Assembly: GCA_963835685.1 (NCBI GenBank)
Contig: CAWIGI010000014.1
Span: forward strand, 62,001 to 126,000
Length of the DNA: 64,000 nucleotides
Origin: DATAGF01 sp963835685
GTDB taxonomy: Bacteria > Actinomycetota > Thermoleophilia > Miltoncostaeales > Miltoncostaeaceae
Direction of reading: 5' to 3'
Below the pieces are notes generated by a model. It was not told the origin of the DNA and did not search any database. It saw only the letters and a list, made by a program, of their open reading frames with translations. The translations under genes and the position numbers were made by a program. This document shows, piece after piece, positions 34,830-43,626 of the stretch; within the stretch, counting starts at the first letter, position 1, and each line of letters starts with the position of its first letter.

Positions 34830-35845
34830 GTGGCAGGCACCCTAGCGCGGGGGGCGTCGAGAATCAGGTCCACGAGTGCCTCGGGGTCGCGCAACGGCGG
34901 CGCCGGGCCCCGGTCGCGGCGGCGGAGCGCGACGTCCTCGGGGCGCTCGAGCCTGCTCAGGCGGCGCTCGGCGATGAGGAGCCGGTCAACCGCTCCCAGC
35001 CGCGCGGCGAACGGGGTGTAGGCGGGCACCCCCAGCGCGGCGGCCTCGCGGTTCATCGTGCCCCCGGCGCTCACGACGAGGTCCGCCGCCGCCACGAGGC
35101 TCGGCCCGTCGATCGCCCGCTCGGGCACGACGGCCGGGCCTCCCGCGAGCGCCCGCCGCTGCTCCTCGGTGCGGGGCAGCACCACGGTCTGCACCTCCGG
35201 CGCCGCGAGCAGGCGGGCCAGGGTGGCGGCGAAGAGGTCGGTGCCGGCGCCGCGGTGGTACAGGGTGACCTCGGGCGGAGGGCGCACGACGGCGATGATC
35301 CGCCCGCGATCGAGGCCCAGCTCGTCGCCCACCGCCGGGTCGATCGCGTGGTCGGCCAGGTAGTACTCCTCCTTCAGCCCCGGATAGCGGACCAGGCGCG
35401 GCGGGCGCATGCCGTAGCGCGACAGGGCCTCCTCGGGGATCGCCGCCGGCACCAGAACCCGGGTCGCCAGGCGGCCGTTCCAGTGGTGCATCGCCGCGGC
35501 GAACTCGTAGTCGAACATCGTCACCTGCGGGGTGCCGGCGATGCGGGCGGCAGGCGGCTGGTCGGTGCTGCCGTGCGCGACGGCGAGGTCGAAGCGCTCC
35601 TCCCGCGCGAGGCGCGCGAGCGCGGCCGACCGGCCGGCCATGGCGATGGCCTTGCCCCGCCGCGAGGCGCCGCCGTGGGCGCCCACCACCGTGTGCGGGA
35701 TGCCGAAGCGGTCGAGCAGCCCGACCGTCTGGGCGAACTCGCGGGAGGTCACCGTCACCTCGTGGCCCCGGTCGCGCATCCGCGCGATCAGGGGGCGGAA
35801 GATGACCGCGTGAGGCGAGTTCGTGATGTCAACCCAGACCCGCAC
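34826..35845 (-). CDS. DUF354-family protein (glycosyltransferase-like fold)
   Basis: A 339-residue protein of the DUF354 family. N-terminal VWVDITNSPHAVIFRPLIARMRDRGHEVTVTSREFAQT (residues 3-40) is the family signature; FDLAVAHGSTDQPPAARIAGTPQVTMFDYEFA and, late, LVVSAGGTMNREAAALGVPAYTPFAARLGAVDRLLI resemble the UDP-binding side of GT-B enzymes. It is often found in surface polysaccharide clusters; function unproven. GTG 35845 chosen by the family start and by a TAGACT box ten bases upstream. Operon with the CapD-like gene and the small Cys/His protein. Confidence 0.87.
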   Translation of the reverse strand: MRVWVDITNSPHAVIFRPLIARMRDRGHEVTVTSREFAQTVGLLDRFGIPHTVVGAHGGASRRGKAIAMAGRSAALARLAREERFDLAVAHGSTDQPPAARIAGTPQVTMFDYEFAAAMHHWNGRLATRVLVPAAIPEEALSRYGMRPPRLVRYPGLKEEYYLADHAIDPAVGDELGLDRGRIIAVVRPPPEVTLYHRGAGTDLFAATLARLLAAPEVQTVVLPRTEEQRRALAGGPAVVPERAIDGPSLVAAADLVVSAGGTMNREAAALGVPAYTPFAARLGAVDRLLIAERRLSRLERPEDVALRRRDRGPAPPLRDPEALVDLILDAPRARVPAT

Positions 35846-35855
35846 CGGCGGCCGG

Positions 35856-35869
35856 AGTCTAGGTACGCT
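35856..35869. promoter_or_regulatory. Back-to-back leaderless promoters
   Basis: Minus-strand TAGACT (35856-35861) is ten bases from GTG 35845; plus-strand TACGCT (35864-35869) is nine bases from ATG 35879. The two -10 boxes are only two bases apart, so each promoter's -35 region lies in the other gene's first codons. Confidence 0.55.
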
Positions 35870-35878
35870 CGGCCGAGG

Positions 35879-36907
35879 ATGAGGATTCTGGTCACCGGCG
35901 GCACCGGCTTCGTCGGCTGCCACACGGTCGCCGCGCTCGTCGGGGCCGGGCACGAGCTCCGCCTGCTCGTCCGCTCGCCGGAGCGCGTCGCCCCCGCCCT
36001 CGAGCCGGTCGGCGTCAACCCGGGGGGTGTGGAGGCCGTCGTCGGCGACGTCACCGACCGCGCGTCCGTGCGGGAGGCGATCGCTGGCTGCGACGGCGCC
36101 GTCCACGTCGCGAGCGTCTGGTCGCTCGACCCTCGACGTGCCGACGAGATGAAGCGCGTCAACGCCGCCGGGACCGAGACCGTGCTAGGGGCGGCGGCCG
36201 AGGCCCGGCTGGACCCGATCGTCCACGTCTCGAGCTACGCCGCCCTGCTGCCGCGCCGCTCCGAGCGGCTCCTGGACGGCGACTCGCCCGTCGGCACGGC
36301 GTCCACGCCCTACTGTGCCTCGAAGGCCGCCTCCGAGGCGATCGCGCGCCGCCTCCAGGACCAGGGGGCGCCGGTCGCGATCACCTACCCCGGCATGGTC
36401 TGGGGCCCGCACGACCCGCACCTCGGCGAGACGTCGCGCGTCGCGCTCCAGGTTCTCGCGGGCCGCCTGCCCGCGCTCGCCCCCGGGACGCTGGCGGTCA
36501 GCGACGTTCGCGACCTGGCCGCCGTCCACGCCGCGCTGGCCATCCCCGGGCGCGGCGCGCGGCGGTACGCCGTCGGGGGCGGCAACCTGCCGGTCGTCGA
36601 GATCATGCGCACCGCGGTGCGGCTCACCGGGCGCCGCGTGCCGATCGTGACCGTCCCCGCGCCCGTCGCCGCCGCGAGCGCCGTGGCCGGCCAGGCGCTG
36701 GCCCGGGTCGGCATCGACCTGCTGCCGACGCGGGAGGCCGCGTGGCTCGCCTCGCAGGACGGGCCCCTGGACACCTCCGCCACGGTCCGCGATCTCGGGG
36801 TGTCGTTCCGGCCGCCCGAGGAGTCGATCCGCGACACCGTGCGCTGGCTCCACGCCGCGGGCCACCTGAGCGCCCGCCGGGCGGGCGCCCTCGCTCAGGC
36901 GGCCTGA
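35879..36907 (+). CDS. NAD-dependent epimerase/dehydratase (extended SDR)
   Basis: A 342-residue extended SDR. NAD motif MRILVTGGTGFVGCHTV (residues 1-17), VGDVTDRASV, VHVSSYAALLPRR with the catalytic Ser, YCASKAASEA with the Tyr/Lys pair (about 143-147), and ITYPGMVWGPHDPH. The C-terminal half (YAVGGGNLPVVEIMRTAVRLTGRRVPIVTVP) resembles dihydroflavonol-reductase or sterol-type SDRs more than sugar epimerases. Substrate unknown. Divergent from the DUF354 operon. Its 3' end overlaps the convergent aminotransferase gene by 13 bases. Confidence 0.88.
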   Translation: MRILVTGGTGFVGCHTVAALVGAGHELRLLVRSPERVAPALEPVGVNPGGVEAVVGDVTDRASVREAIAGCDGAVHVASVWSLDPRRADEMKRVNAAGTETVLGAAAEARLDPIVHVSSYAALLPRRSERLLDGDSPVGTASTPYCASKAASEAIARRLQDQGAPVAITYPGMVWGPHDPHLGETSRVALQVLAGRLPALAPGTLAVSDVRDLAAVHAALAIPGRGARRYAVGGGNLPVVEIMRTAVRLTGRRVPIVTVPAPVAAASAVAGQALARVGIDLLPTREAAWLASQDGPLDTSATVRDLGVSFRPPEESIRDTVRWLHAAGHLSARRAGALAQAA

Positions 36908-38034
36908 CCCCCGCTCGGCGCGGCGACCGGCCGGTCGTCGAGCGCGCTCTCGACGGCGCGGACCACGATGGCGACGTCCTCGCGGCTGAGGTTGGGGTGC
37001 ATCGGGAGCGCGAGGGCCGTGCGGGCGCACTCCTCGGCCACCGGCAGGTCGCCCTCGGAGTAGCCGAGGTGCGCGAAGACCGGCTGCAGGTGCATCGGGA
37101 TGCCGTAGTACACGGCGCTGCCGATCCCGGCCTGCGCGAACGCGGAGTGGACCTCGTCCCGCCGCGGGTGGCGTGCCATGAAGAGGTGGTAGATGTGGCG
37201 GGCGCCGGCCGCGACCCCGGGCAGCGCCATCCGGTCACCGAGGCCCTCGGCGGCGTACCAGGCGGCGACCTCGGCGCGGCGCGCGTTCCAGTCGTCGAGG
37301 TGGGGGTAGAAGACGCGGATGATCGCGGCCTGGAGGTCGTCGAGGCGCGAGTTGTAGCCGACCTCGTCGAAGACCACCTTGTCGGCCGAGCCGTGGAAGC
37401 GCAGCCGGCGGACGCGGTGGGCAAGCGCCTCGTCGCGGCAGACGACCATGCCGCCGTCGCCCATGCCGGGGAAGTTCTTGGTCGGGAAGAAGCTGAAGGT
37501 GGCGGCGTCGCCGGCGGTCCCCACCTCGCCGCCGGCCGTCCGCGCCCCGAACGCCTGGGCCGCGTCCTCCACGACGGCCAGGCCGTGCGCCTCGGCGAGC
37601 GACGCGATCGCCGTCATGTCGGCCGGGTGGCCGAAGATGTGCACCGGCAGGATCGCCTTCGTCGCAGGGCCGATCCGCGCCTCGGCGGCCACCGGGTCGA
37701 GGCAGTAGGTGCCCGGGTCGATGTCGGCGAAGACCGGCGTCGCGCCGACCCGGGCGATGGCCTCGGCCGTCGCGTAGAAGGTGTAGGGCGTCGTCACGAC
37801 CTCGTCGCCCGGGCCGACGTCCAGGGCGTGCAGCGCGATGACGAGGGCGTCGGTGCCGTTGGCGACACCCACCGCGGGGCGGCCCGCGAGCCGCTCGGAG
37901 ACGGCCCCCTCGAGCGCCCGCCCCTCGGGCCCGAGGATGAAGCGGCCGCTGTCGAGGACGCGCGCGATGGCGGCGTCGATCTCCGCCCGCAGCGGCCCGT
38001 ACTGGGCCTTGATGTCCATCAGGGGAACGGCCAT
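36895..38034 (-). CDS. DegT/DnrJ/EryC1/StrS-family PLP aminotransferase
   Basis: A 379-residue PLP enzyme that aminates keto sugars for surface polysaccharide or glycan synthesis. N-terminal MAVPLMDIKAQYGPLRAEIDAAI, substrate site GVANGTDALVIALHAL, the NDP-sugar loop VVTTPYTFYATAEAI, the cofactor-binding DAAQAFGA and the lysine in FSFFPTKNFPGMGDGGMV (about residue 183). ATG 38034 is preferred over 38058, matching the family N-terminus. It could use the 4-keto product of the CapD-like dehydratase (inference), though that gene is in a different operon. Confidence 0.93.
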   Translation of the reverse strand: MAVPLMDIKAQYGPLRAEIDAAIARVLDSGRFILGPEGRALEGAVSERLAGRPAVGVANGTDALVIALHALDVGPGDEVVTTPYTFYATAEAIARVGATPVFADIDPGTYCLDPVAAEARIGPATKAILPVHIFGHPADMTAIASLAEAHGLAVVEDAAQAFGARTAGGEVGTAGDAATFSFFPTKNFPGMGDGGMVVCRDEALAHRVRRLRFHGSADKVVFDEVGYNSRLDDLQAAIIRVFYPHLDDWNARRAEVAAWYAAEGLGDRMALPGVAAGARHIYHLFMARHPRRDEVHSAFAQAGIGSAVYYGIPMHLQPVFAHLGYSEGDLPVAEECARTALALPMHPNLSREDVAIVVRAVESALDDRPVAAPSGGQAA

Positions 38035-38054
38035 TGCGGCGGCGCGGGACGCTA

Positions 38055-39206
38055 TCACGGCCCCTTCGAGGGGAAGGTCACGGTCACGGTCGTCCCGAAC
38101 CCCTCGCGGGAGGAGGCCTCGGCCCGCCCGCCGAACCGCTCCGCGATGTGCTTGACGATCGACAGGCCCAGGCCGGTGCCGCCGAGGCGCTTGGACCGCG
38201 ACGGGTCGGCGCGATAGAAGCGCTCGAACACGTGCGGCAGGTCGCGCTCGGGGATCCCCCCGCCGTCGTCGGCGACCGTCAGGGTCACGGCGCCGTTCTC
38301 GCGCCGCACCGTCGTCGTCGCCGTCGCCCCGGGCCCGGCGTACTTGACCGCGTTCTCCACCAGGTTGCGCACCACGGTGGCGGCCATGCGCTCGGTCAGC
38401 GGGGTCCAGGCCGGGCCCGGGGCGTCGAGCCCGAGCCGCACGCCGTGCTCCTCGGCGACGCCCTGCAGGTCGGCGACGGTCGCGGCGGCGGTCTGGGCCA
38501 GGTCGCTGCGCGAGGACGAGGGGAGCCCGGGGGTCGTCTCCAGCTCCGAAAGGAAGAGGATGTCGGTGATCAGCGCCTCGAGCCGCTGGGTCTCGCTCGC
38601 GGCGCGCGCGACGAAGTCGCGCCGCGTCTCCGGGTCCATCTGCGGGTCGTCGAGGGCCTCGAGCAGGCCCCGCAGCCCCGTCAGCGGCGTGCGCAGCTCG
38701 TGCGAGACGTTGGCCACGAACTGCGAGCGCAGCTCCTGGTAGGCGACCGCCTCGCTCTGGTCGGTGAGGAAGACCAGGGCCTCGCGGGCCTCCCCGACCT
38801 CGTACGGCTCGACCGCCGCACGGTAGGTGCGGCGCCCGCCGGCGAAGAGGCGCACCTCGAAGCTCTGGCGGGACAGGTCCGCGAGGGCCTCGTCAACCTG
38901 CCGCGCCAGGCTGTGCTCGCTGAAGGCCTCGAGGACCGTCATCCCGGCGACGAGGAAGGGGAAGCGCTCGAGCGCGACGGGGTTCGCCTCCACCAGGCGC
39001 CCCTCGCGGTCCACGCGGAGGGCGACGAAGGGGAGGTCCTGCAGCACCTGGCGGCCGCGCCGCTCGGCGATCGCCAGCTCGGCCTCGGCCCGCGCTGCCC
39101 GCTCGCGCGCCCGCCGGGCCTCGGCGCGGGAACGGGACACGAGGACGAGGCCCGCGCCGGCCAGCACGAGGACCGCGACCGCCAGCAGGATCACCGCGAC
39201 GACCAC
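38055..39206 (-). CDS. PhoR-like sensor histidine kinase, orphan
   Basis: A 383-residue membrane sensor kinase: one N-terminal membrane helix (VVVAVILLAVAVLVLAGAGLVLV), a PAS domain (about residues 60-140, LPFVALRVDREGRLVEANPVALERFPF), the H-box FVANVSHELRTPLTGLRG (His about 175), N-box NLVENAVKYAG, G1 ADDGGGIP and G2 GGTGLGLSIVKHIAERFGG. Matches PhoR/SenX3. No response regulator is adjacent on either side, unlike the usual phoR-phoB pair. GTG 39206 starts right before the membrane helix; the upstream region is the GGCCAATTGGCC repeat cluster. Confidence 0.92.
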   Translation of the reverse strand: MVVAVILLAVAVLVLAGAGLVLVSRSRAEARRARERAARAEAELAIAERRGRQVLQDLPFVALRVDREGRLVEANPVALERFPFLVAGMTVLEAFSEHSLARQVDEALADLSRQSFEVRLFAGGRRTYRAAVEPYEVGEAREALVFLTDQSEAVAYQELRSQFVANVSHELRTPLTGLRGLLEALDDPQMDPETRRDFVARAASETQRLEALITDILFLSELETTPGLPSSSRSDLAQTAAATVADLQGVAEEHGVRLGLDAPGPAWTPLTERMAATVVRNLVENAVKYAGPGATATTTVRRENGAVTLTVADDGGGIPERDLPHVFERFYRADPSRSKRLGGTGLGLSIVKHIAERFGGRAEASSREGFGTTVTVTFPSKGP

Positions 39207-39224
39207 GGCGTCAGTGTCGCAGAC

Positions 39225-39306
39225 GGCCAATTGGCCGCGCGGCTCGTTGGCCAATTGGCCGCGCACGCGTTGGCCACTTGGCCGCGCGGTCATTGGCCAA
39301 TTGGCA
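39225..39306. repeat. GGCCAATTGGCC-family repeat, cluster 4
   Basis: Four copies at 39225-39236 (GGCCAATTGGCC), 39247-39260 (TTGGCCAATTGGCC), 39270-39283 (TTGGCCACTTGGCC) and 39292-39306 (ATTGGCCAATTGGCA), at intervals of about 22-23 bases, in the gap between the divergent histidine kinase and glycosidase genes. Confidence 0.85.
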
Positions 39307-39365
39307 CGCCGGCGCCCGCCCGGCCCGCTTGGGGGTCGCCGGGGGCGCATGATTGGGTGCCCGGG

Positions 39366-41543
39366 ATGAGGCGCGCGCTCCCCCTCGCCCTCGTGGCGCT
39401 CGCCGCCGGGGCAGCTCCAGCCCTGGGTCAGGGCCCGGTCGAGGCCCTGCCGCCCCCCAAGCCGCCCTCGGTTGTCCAGGTGGCGCCCGGCATCGGCTAC
39501 CAGCGCCAGGTGCAGGACGGGGGCCAGGTCGTGCATGTCGTGCGGGCCGGGCCCTCGCCGCGCGTCGGCCTCGCGCCCGCGCTGGCCGCCGGATCGCCGG
39601 TGCGGCGCGGGCCGCTGACCGACGCCGTCGGGGCACGGCTGAACTCCGGCGTCGTCGCCGGGATGAACGGCGACTTCTTCAGCTACGACACGAGCTCGCC
39701 GAGCGGGGTGCTGCTGATCGGCGGCGACCTGATCCACGAGCCCGAGGCCAGCCGCCCGGCCCTCCTGATGCCGTCGACCGGCGTGCTGGCGTCGGCCACG
39801 CTGGTGCTCCAGGGGAGGTTCCAGGCGGTCGATCCGACCGGCGTCCGCCGCTTCGCGATCCGCGCCTTCGGCGGCATCAACCGGCCGCCGCTGCGCGGAA
39901 GCGAGACGATCCTCTACACGCCGGCCTTCGGCGCGACCACCCCGGCGTCGGGGTCGGTCTACGAGGTGAGCGTGCGGCTCGACCAGCCCGGCCCGCTCAC
40001 GCCCAACCTCCCGCGCACGGGCACCGTCGTGGCGGCCGCGCAGGGTGGCGGGATGCCGATCGCCATCGGCAACGTGGTCCTGGCGGGGGTCGGCTCGTCC
40101 GGGCCGCCGCTGGTCACCGAGTACCCCCTCGGCCAGCCGGTCGCCCTGACGCCCGGCCTCCTCGGCCTGCCCCCTGACGCGCTGAACGCGATCGGCGGGG
40201 GGCCCGCGCTGGTGAGCGGCGGCGCCGCCGTTCCGCGCCCGTCGAGCGGCTACACCTCGTCGCAACTCGACGCGCACACCTCGCGCTCGGCCGTCGGCCA
40301 GACGGCCCAGGGCTCGCTGCTCCTCGTCACCGCCGAGGGCCCGTCTCAGGGGAGCCCCGGCCTGACGGCCGGCGACCAGGCCGGCCTGATGGCGTCACTT
40401 GGCGCCCAGACCGCGTTCGCGATGGACGCCGGCGGCAGCGCCCAGCTCGCCATCGGCACGGACCTCGTGATCCCGTGGTCGTCCCCGCGCAGCCTCTCCG
40501 ACGTGCTGCTGCTCTCGTACAGCGGCGTGACGCTGCAGCCGCTGCCCTTCCGCCTGTCGGCGAACGGCGACCACGTTGACGACCGTGCCACCGAGGTCGT
40601 CCGCTCGCCGGCGCCCGGGGTGGCCACCGTGACGATCGCCAAGCGCACGGGACGGCCGACCAAGCGGCTCTGGCAGGGGCGGCTCGGCCCCGGCGCCGTC
40701 AAGGTCAACGTCAACCCCAAGCGGCTGCGCCTGGGCGACGGCGTCTACGTGATCGTCGCCAGGTTCACGCCGGACGACAACAGCGGCGAGACCGAGCAGC
40801 GCCGCCGCGTGATCTTCGACCGGACGCTCTCGGCGTTGACCGCGCGGCCCTCGGTGAGCGGCGCCGGGCGCCGGGCGCGGGCCCGGCTGGCGGTCGGCTT
40901 CCGCCTGCTGCGCCCCGCCCGCGTCACCGTGCGGGTGCTGTCGGCCTCGGGGGCCACGCTCGCGACGCTCGCCCGCAACCGCCTCACGCGGCCGGGGCGC
41001 ACGACGATCGCGTGGGACCGCCGCCGCGGCCGGTCGATCGTCTCCGGCGCCGTGCAGGTCACCGTGGAGGCGCGGAGCCGGTTCGGCACCTCGGGCCTGG
41101 TCCGCAGCGTCACCATGAAGCCGCCGCCGGCGGCAGCCGTAGGCTCCCGGCGGCCCGCCGATGAATTCGGCCGGGCGCGGCGGTCGAAGGGTCAACACCG
41201 ACGAGGGAGGCGGTCATGGCGCGACTGCGCGTGGGGATCACGATGTCGCTCGACGGCTACGTCGCCGGGCCGGACCAGAGCGTCGACGACCCGCTCGGGG
41301 TGGGCGGCGAGGCGCTGCACGAGTGGGCCTTCCCGCTCCGGACCTTCAACCGCGTGCAGGGGCGCGAGGGCGGCGAGACCGGGCTCGACGACGACGTCCT
41401 GGCCGAGACCTTCGCCGACCTGGGGGCCACGATCATGGGGCGCAACATGTTCGGCGGCGGCCCCGGGCCCTGGGACGGGCGGGACCCGTGGACCGGCTGG
41501 TGGGGGCCGGACCCGCCGTACCACACGCCGGTCTTCGTCCTGA
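39366..41543 (+). CDS. Exported phosphodiester glycosidase-like protein; 3' end doubtful
   Basis: A signal peptide (MRRALPLALVALAAGAAPALG) leads an NAGPA-like domain: VVAGMNGDFFSYDTSSPSGVL (about residues 97-117), AIGGGPALVSGG and FAMDAGGSAQLAI (about 352-364), the catalytic-type segments of phosphodiester glycosidases. Residues about 500-580 look like a FlgD-type Ig domain (VTVRVLSASGATLATLARN). The conserved part ends near 41118. The open frame continues to 41543, overlapping the RibD-like gene by 328 bases with non-protein-like sequence; a TGA at 41116-41118 in the next frame is a likely native stop masked by an indel. Probable wall or teichoic-type polymer sugar removal. Confidence 0.75.
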   Translation: MRRALPLALVALAAGAAPALGQGPVEALPPPKPPSVVQVAPGIGYQRQVQDGGQVVHVVRAGPSPRVGLAPALAAGSPVRRGPLTDAVGARLNSGVVAGMNGDFFSYDTSSPSGVLLIGGDLIHEPEASRPALLMPSTGVLASATLVLQGRFQAVDPTGVRRFAIRAFGGINRPPLRGSETILYTPAFGATTPASGSVYEVSVRLDQPGPLTPNLPRTGTVVAAAQGGGMPIAIGNVVLAGVGSSGPPLVTEYPLGQPVALTPGLLGLPPDALNAIGGGPALVSGGAAVPRPSSGYTSSQLDAHTSRSAVGQTAQGSLLLVTAEGPSQGSPGLTAGDQAGLMASLGAQTAFAMDAGGSAQLAIGTDLVIPWSSPRSLSDVLLLSYSGVTLQPLPFRLSANGDHVDDRATEVVRSPAPGVATVTIAKRTGRPTKRLWQGRLGPGAVKVNVNPKRLRLGDGVYVIVARFTPDDNSGETEQRRRVIFDRTLSALTARPSVSGAGRRARARLAVGFRLLRPARVTVRVLSASGATLATLARNRLTRPGRTTIAWDRRRGRSIVSGAVQVTVEARSRFGTSGLVRSVTMKPPPAAAVGSRRPADEFGRARRSKGQHRRGRRSWRDCAWGSRCRSTATSPGRTRASTTRSGWAARRCTSGPSRSGPSTACRGARAARPGSTTTSWPRPSPTWGPRSWGATCSAAAPGPGTGGTRGPAGGGRTRRTTRRSSS

Positions 41544-41863
41544 CCCACCACCCGCGCGAGCCGCTCGAGATGGAGGGCGGCACGACCTTCCACTTCGTCA
41601 CCGAGGGCATCGAGCGCGCCCTCGAGCGGGCGGTCAACGTCGCTGGCGACCGCGACATCAACCTGGCCGGCGGCGCCCAGGCGATCGGCCAGTACCTGGC
41701 GGCCGGGCTGGTCGACCTCCTCGAGGTGCACGTCGTGCCGGTGTTGCTGGGCTCCGGCGCGGGGCTCTTCGACCTGCCCCCCGGCTGGCAGGAGCGCTAC
41801 GAGCCGACCCGCCTGGTCGCCTCCGGCGCGGTCGCCCACTACCGCTACCGCCGCGTCGGATGA
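41216..41863 (+). CDS. RibD C-terminal/dihydrofolate reductase-like protein
   Basis: A 215-residue protein of the RibD-C/DHFR-like fold. N-terminal LRVGITMSLDGYVAGPDQSVDDPLG (family signature), ATIMGRNMFGG, FVLTHHPREPLEMEGGTTFHFVTEGIERAL and the NADPH-type motif INLAGGAQAIGQYLAAGLVDLLEVHVVPVLLGSGAGLF. Pyrimidine or pterin reductase activity is uncertain; such proteins are common and uncharacterised in actinobacteria. ATG 41216 has GAGGGAGG upstream. A TAGGCT box at 41138-41143 may be its -10 with a leader of about 65 bases. Confidence 0.9.
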   Translation: MARLRVGITMSLDGYVAGPDQSVDDPLGVGGEALHEWAFPLRTFNRVQGREGGETGLDDDVLAETFADLGATIMGRNMFGGGPGPWDGRDPWTGWWGPDPPYHTPVFVLTHHPREPLEMEGGTTFHFVTEGIERALERAVNVAGDRDINLAGGAQAIGQYLAAGLVDLLEVHVVPVLLGSGAGLFDLPPGWQERYEPTRLVASGAVAHYRYRRVG

Positions 41864-41869
41864 GCCCGC

Positions 41870-42825
41870 TCAGCCCTTGTCGATGAGGCGCTCGAGGAAG
41901 TCCGGGTAGCGTTCGCCGGCGGCCGCGCCGGGCGGCAGGGCGTCGTCGAGCGCGGCGAGGTCCGCCTCGTTCAGCTCGAGCGCCAGCGGGCGGCGGCGTT
42001 CTGCTCGAGGTACGCGCGCTGCTTCGTGCCCGGGATCGGGACGACGTCGTCGCCCTGGCTGAGCACCCAGGCGAGCGCGAGCTGGGCCGGGGTCGCGCCT
42101 CGCTCGGCCGCCAGCTGACCCACGCGCGCTGCGAGCTCGAGGTTGCGGTCGAGGTTCTCCCCCTGGAAGCGCGGCAGCACCCGGCGCAGGTCGGACTCGC
42201 CCAGGTCGCCCGTCAACGAGAGGGCGCCGGCCAGCAGGCCGCGCCCGAGCGGGCTGAAGGGCACGAGGCCGATCCCGAGCTCGCGCAGGGTCGGGATGAC
42301 CTCCTCCTCGGGCTCGCGGTGCCAGAGCGAGTACTCGCTCTGGAGCGCGGCGATGGGGTGCACCGCGGCGGCGCGGCGGATGGTCGAGGGCGCGGCCTCG
42401 CTCAGGCCGAGGTGGGCGACCTTCCCCTCGGCGACGAGCTCGGCCATGGCCCCGACCGTCTCCTCGATCGGCACGTCGGGGTCAACCCGGTGCAGGTAGT
42501 AGAGGTCGATGCGGTCAACGCCGAGGCGGGCGAGCGAGGCCTCGCAGGCCGCCCGGGCGTACTCCGGGCGGCCGTTCACGGCGCCCCAGGAGCCGTCGGC
42601 GGCGCGCACGTTCCCGAATTTCGTCGCCAGCTCCACCCCGTCCCGGCGCCCGGCCAGCGCCCTGCCCACGAGGCGCTCGTTCGCTCCCAGGCCGTAGACG
42701 TCGGCGGTGTCCCAGAAGGTGACTCCGAGCTCGCGCGCGCGGTCGAGGGTCCGCAGGGCCTCGGCCTCGTCCGGGAGGCCGTAGGCGTCCGACATCCCCA
42801 TGCAGCCGAGGCCGAGCGCCGACAC
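41870..42825 (-). pseudogene. Aldo/keto reductase with a -1 frameshift near the C-terminus
   Basis: An AKR of the YhdN/pyridoxal-reductase-like group: SALGLGCMGMSDAYG, FWDTADVYGLGANERLVG (Asp/Tyr), ELATKFGN (Lys), YYLHRVDP (His), LSEAAPSTIRRA and PIPGTKQRAYLEQNAAA. After NAAA the frame meets a stop, while the next frame reads LALELNEADLAALDDALPPG to LIDKG, the expected ending. Length is 3n+2, so one base is missing around 41985-41998. GTG 42825 also lacks the usual LG(R)GGLEV start, which is present upstream in frame without a start codon, so the N-terminus may be damaged or mis-called. Confidence 0.82.
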
Positions 42826-42877
42826 CTCGAGGCCGCCTCGGCCCAGGCGGCGGCGGCCGGGGCGCCCCGGAACCCGC

Positions 42878-43129
42878 TCAGGCCTCGTGGAGGGCCTCGA
42901 TCTCCGCGCGCACGCCGCGCATCTCCGACACCAGGCGGTCGATCTCGGCGTCGAGGCCCGTCTCGCCCTCGCGCTGGCGGAAGACGATCTGGCCCAGGTC
43001 GGCCGCGAGGGCCTTCTGACGGCGCTTCAGGTTCACGCCCTGGCCCTTGTTGCGCGCCGTGGCCAGCCCCTTCTTGGCGGCGTCGCCAGCGCGCTGCGCG
43101 TAGTCACGGACGTCGTCGGTGATAGCCAC
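42878..43129 (-). CDS. Small coiled-coil protein
   Basis: An 83-residue charged helical protein: MAITDDVRDYAQRAGDAAKKGLATARNKGQ, then LKRRQKALAADLGQIVFRQREGETGLDAEIDRLVSEMRGVRAEIEAL, which should form a coiled coil. No cysteines or membrane segment. Small proteins with this sort of arrangement occur in actinobacteria without known role. GTG 43129 starts the structured part. It is encoded downstream of the MBL and membrane genes and just upstream of the aldo/keto reductase on the same strand. Confidence 0.7.
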   Translation of the reverse strand: MAITDDVRDYAQRAGDAAKKGLATARNKGQGVNLKRRQKALAADLGQIVFRQREGETGLDAEIDRLVSEMRGVRAEIEALHEA

Positions 43130-43164
43130 TGCCGCCCCCTTTGCCTGAGACGCGATGCGCGAGT

Positions 43165-43557
43165 CTAACGCGCCTCCTCGCGGGCGTGCAGCACCGCCAG
43201 CACCGTCGCCACGAGCGAGAAGATCAGGGCCAGCCAGACGCCGTACTTGCGGCCGGCGGCGCCGAACCCGTCCAGGAACACCATCAGCGTGACGATGAAG
43301 GTCACGCTCGTCAGGTAGGCCGCCCAGAGGGTTGGGTTGACGACCGCCGGCAGCTCGAAGTTGTAGGCGTCGGCCACGAGGATCACCGCGGCCACGGCCG
43401 CGAAGACCAGCATGAGCCACCACGACGGGATCACGTCCTGGCCGTCGGCGTCAACGTCGCCGATCCCGTACCAGGGGAAGAAGAGGCAGATGATGAAGAG
43501 GACGTTCGCGGCCGCGGCGCCGAGCATCCTCTGCTCACGGGTGATGGATCGCAACAT
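43165..43557 (-). CDS. Four-helix membrane protein
   Basis: A 130-residue protein with about four membrane helices (AANVLFIICLFFPWYG, WWLMLVFAAVAAVILVA, LWAAYLTSVTFIVTLMVFL and WLALIFSLVATVLAVL). FFPWYGIGD after the first helix is shared in type with other small actinobacterial membrane proteins; compare FLPWYATN in the gene at 46150. ATG 43557 is chosen because GGAGGACCTC precedes it; the 12-codon upstream extension is not needed. Function unknown. Confidence 0.78.
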   Translation of the reverse strand: MLRSITREQRMLGAAAANVLFIICLFFPWYGIGDVDADGQDVIPSWWLMLVFAAVAAVILVADAYNFELPAVVNPTLWAAYLTSVTFIVTLMVFLDGFGAAGRKYGVWLALIFSLVATVLAVLHAREEAR

Positions 43558-43626
43558 GAGGTCCTCCGGTGCCGGGAACGAACGGTGCGCCATTCGACGC
43601 CGGCCGCGGGGTCCCCTGCCGCGACG

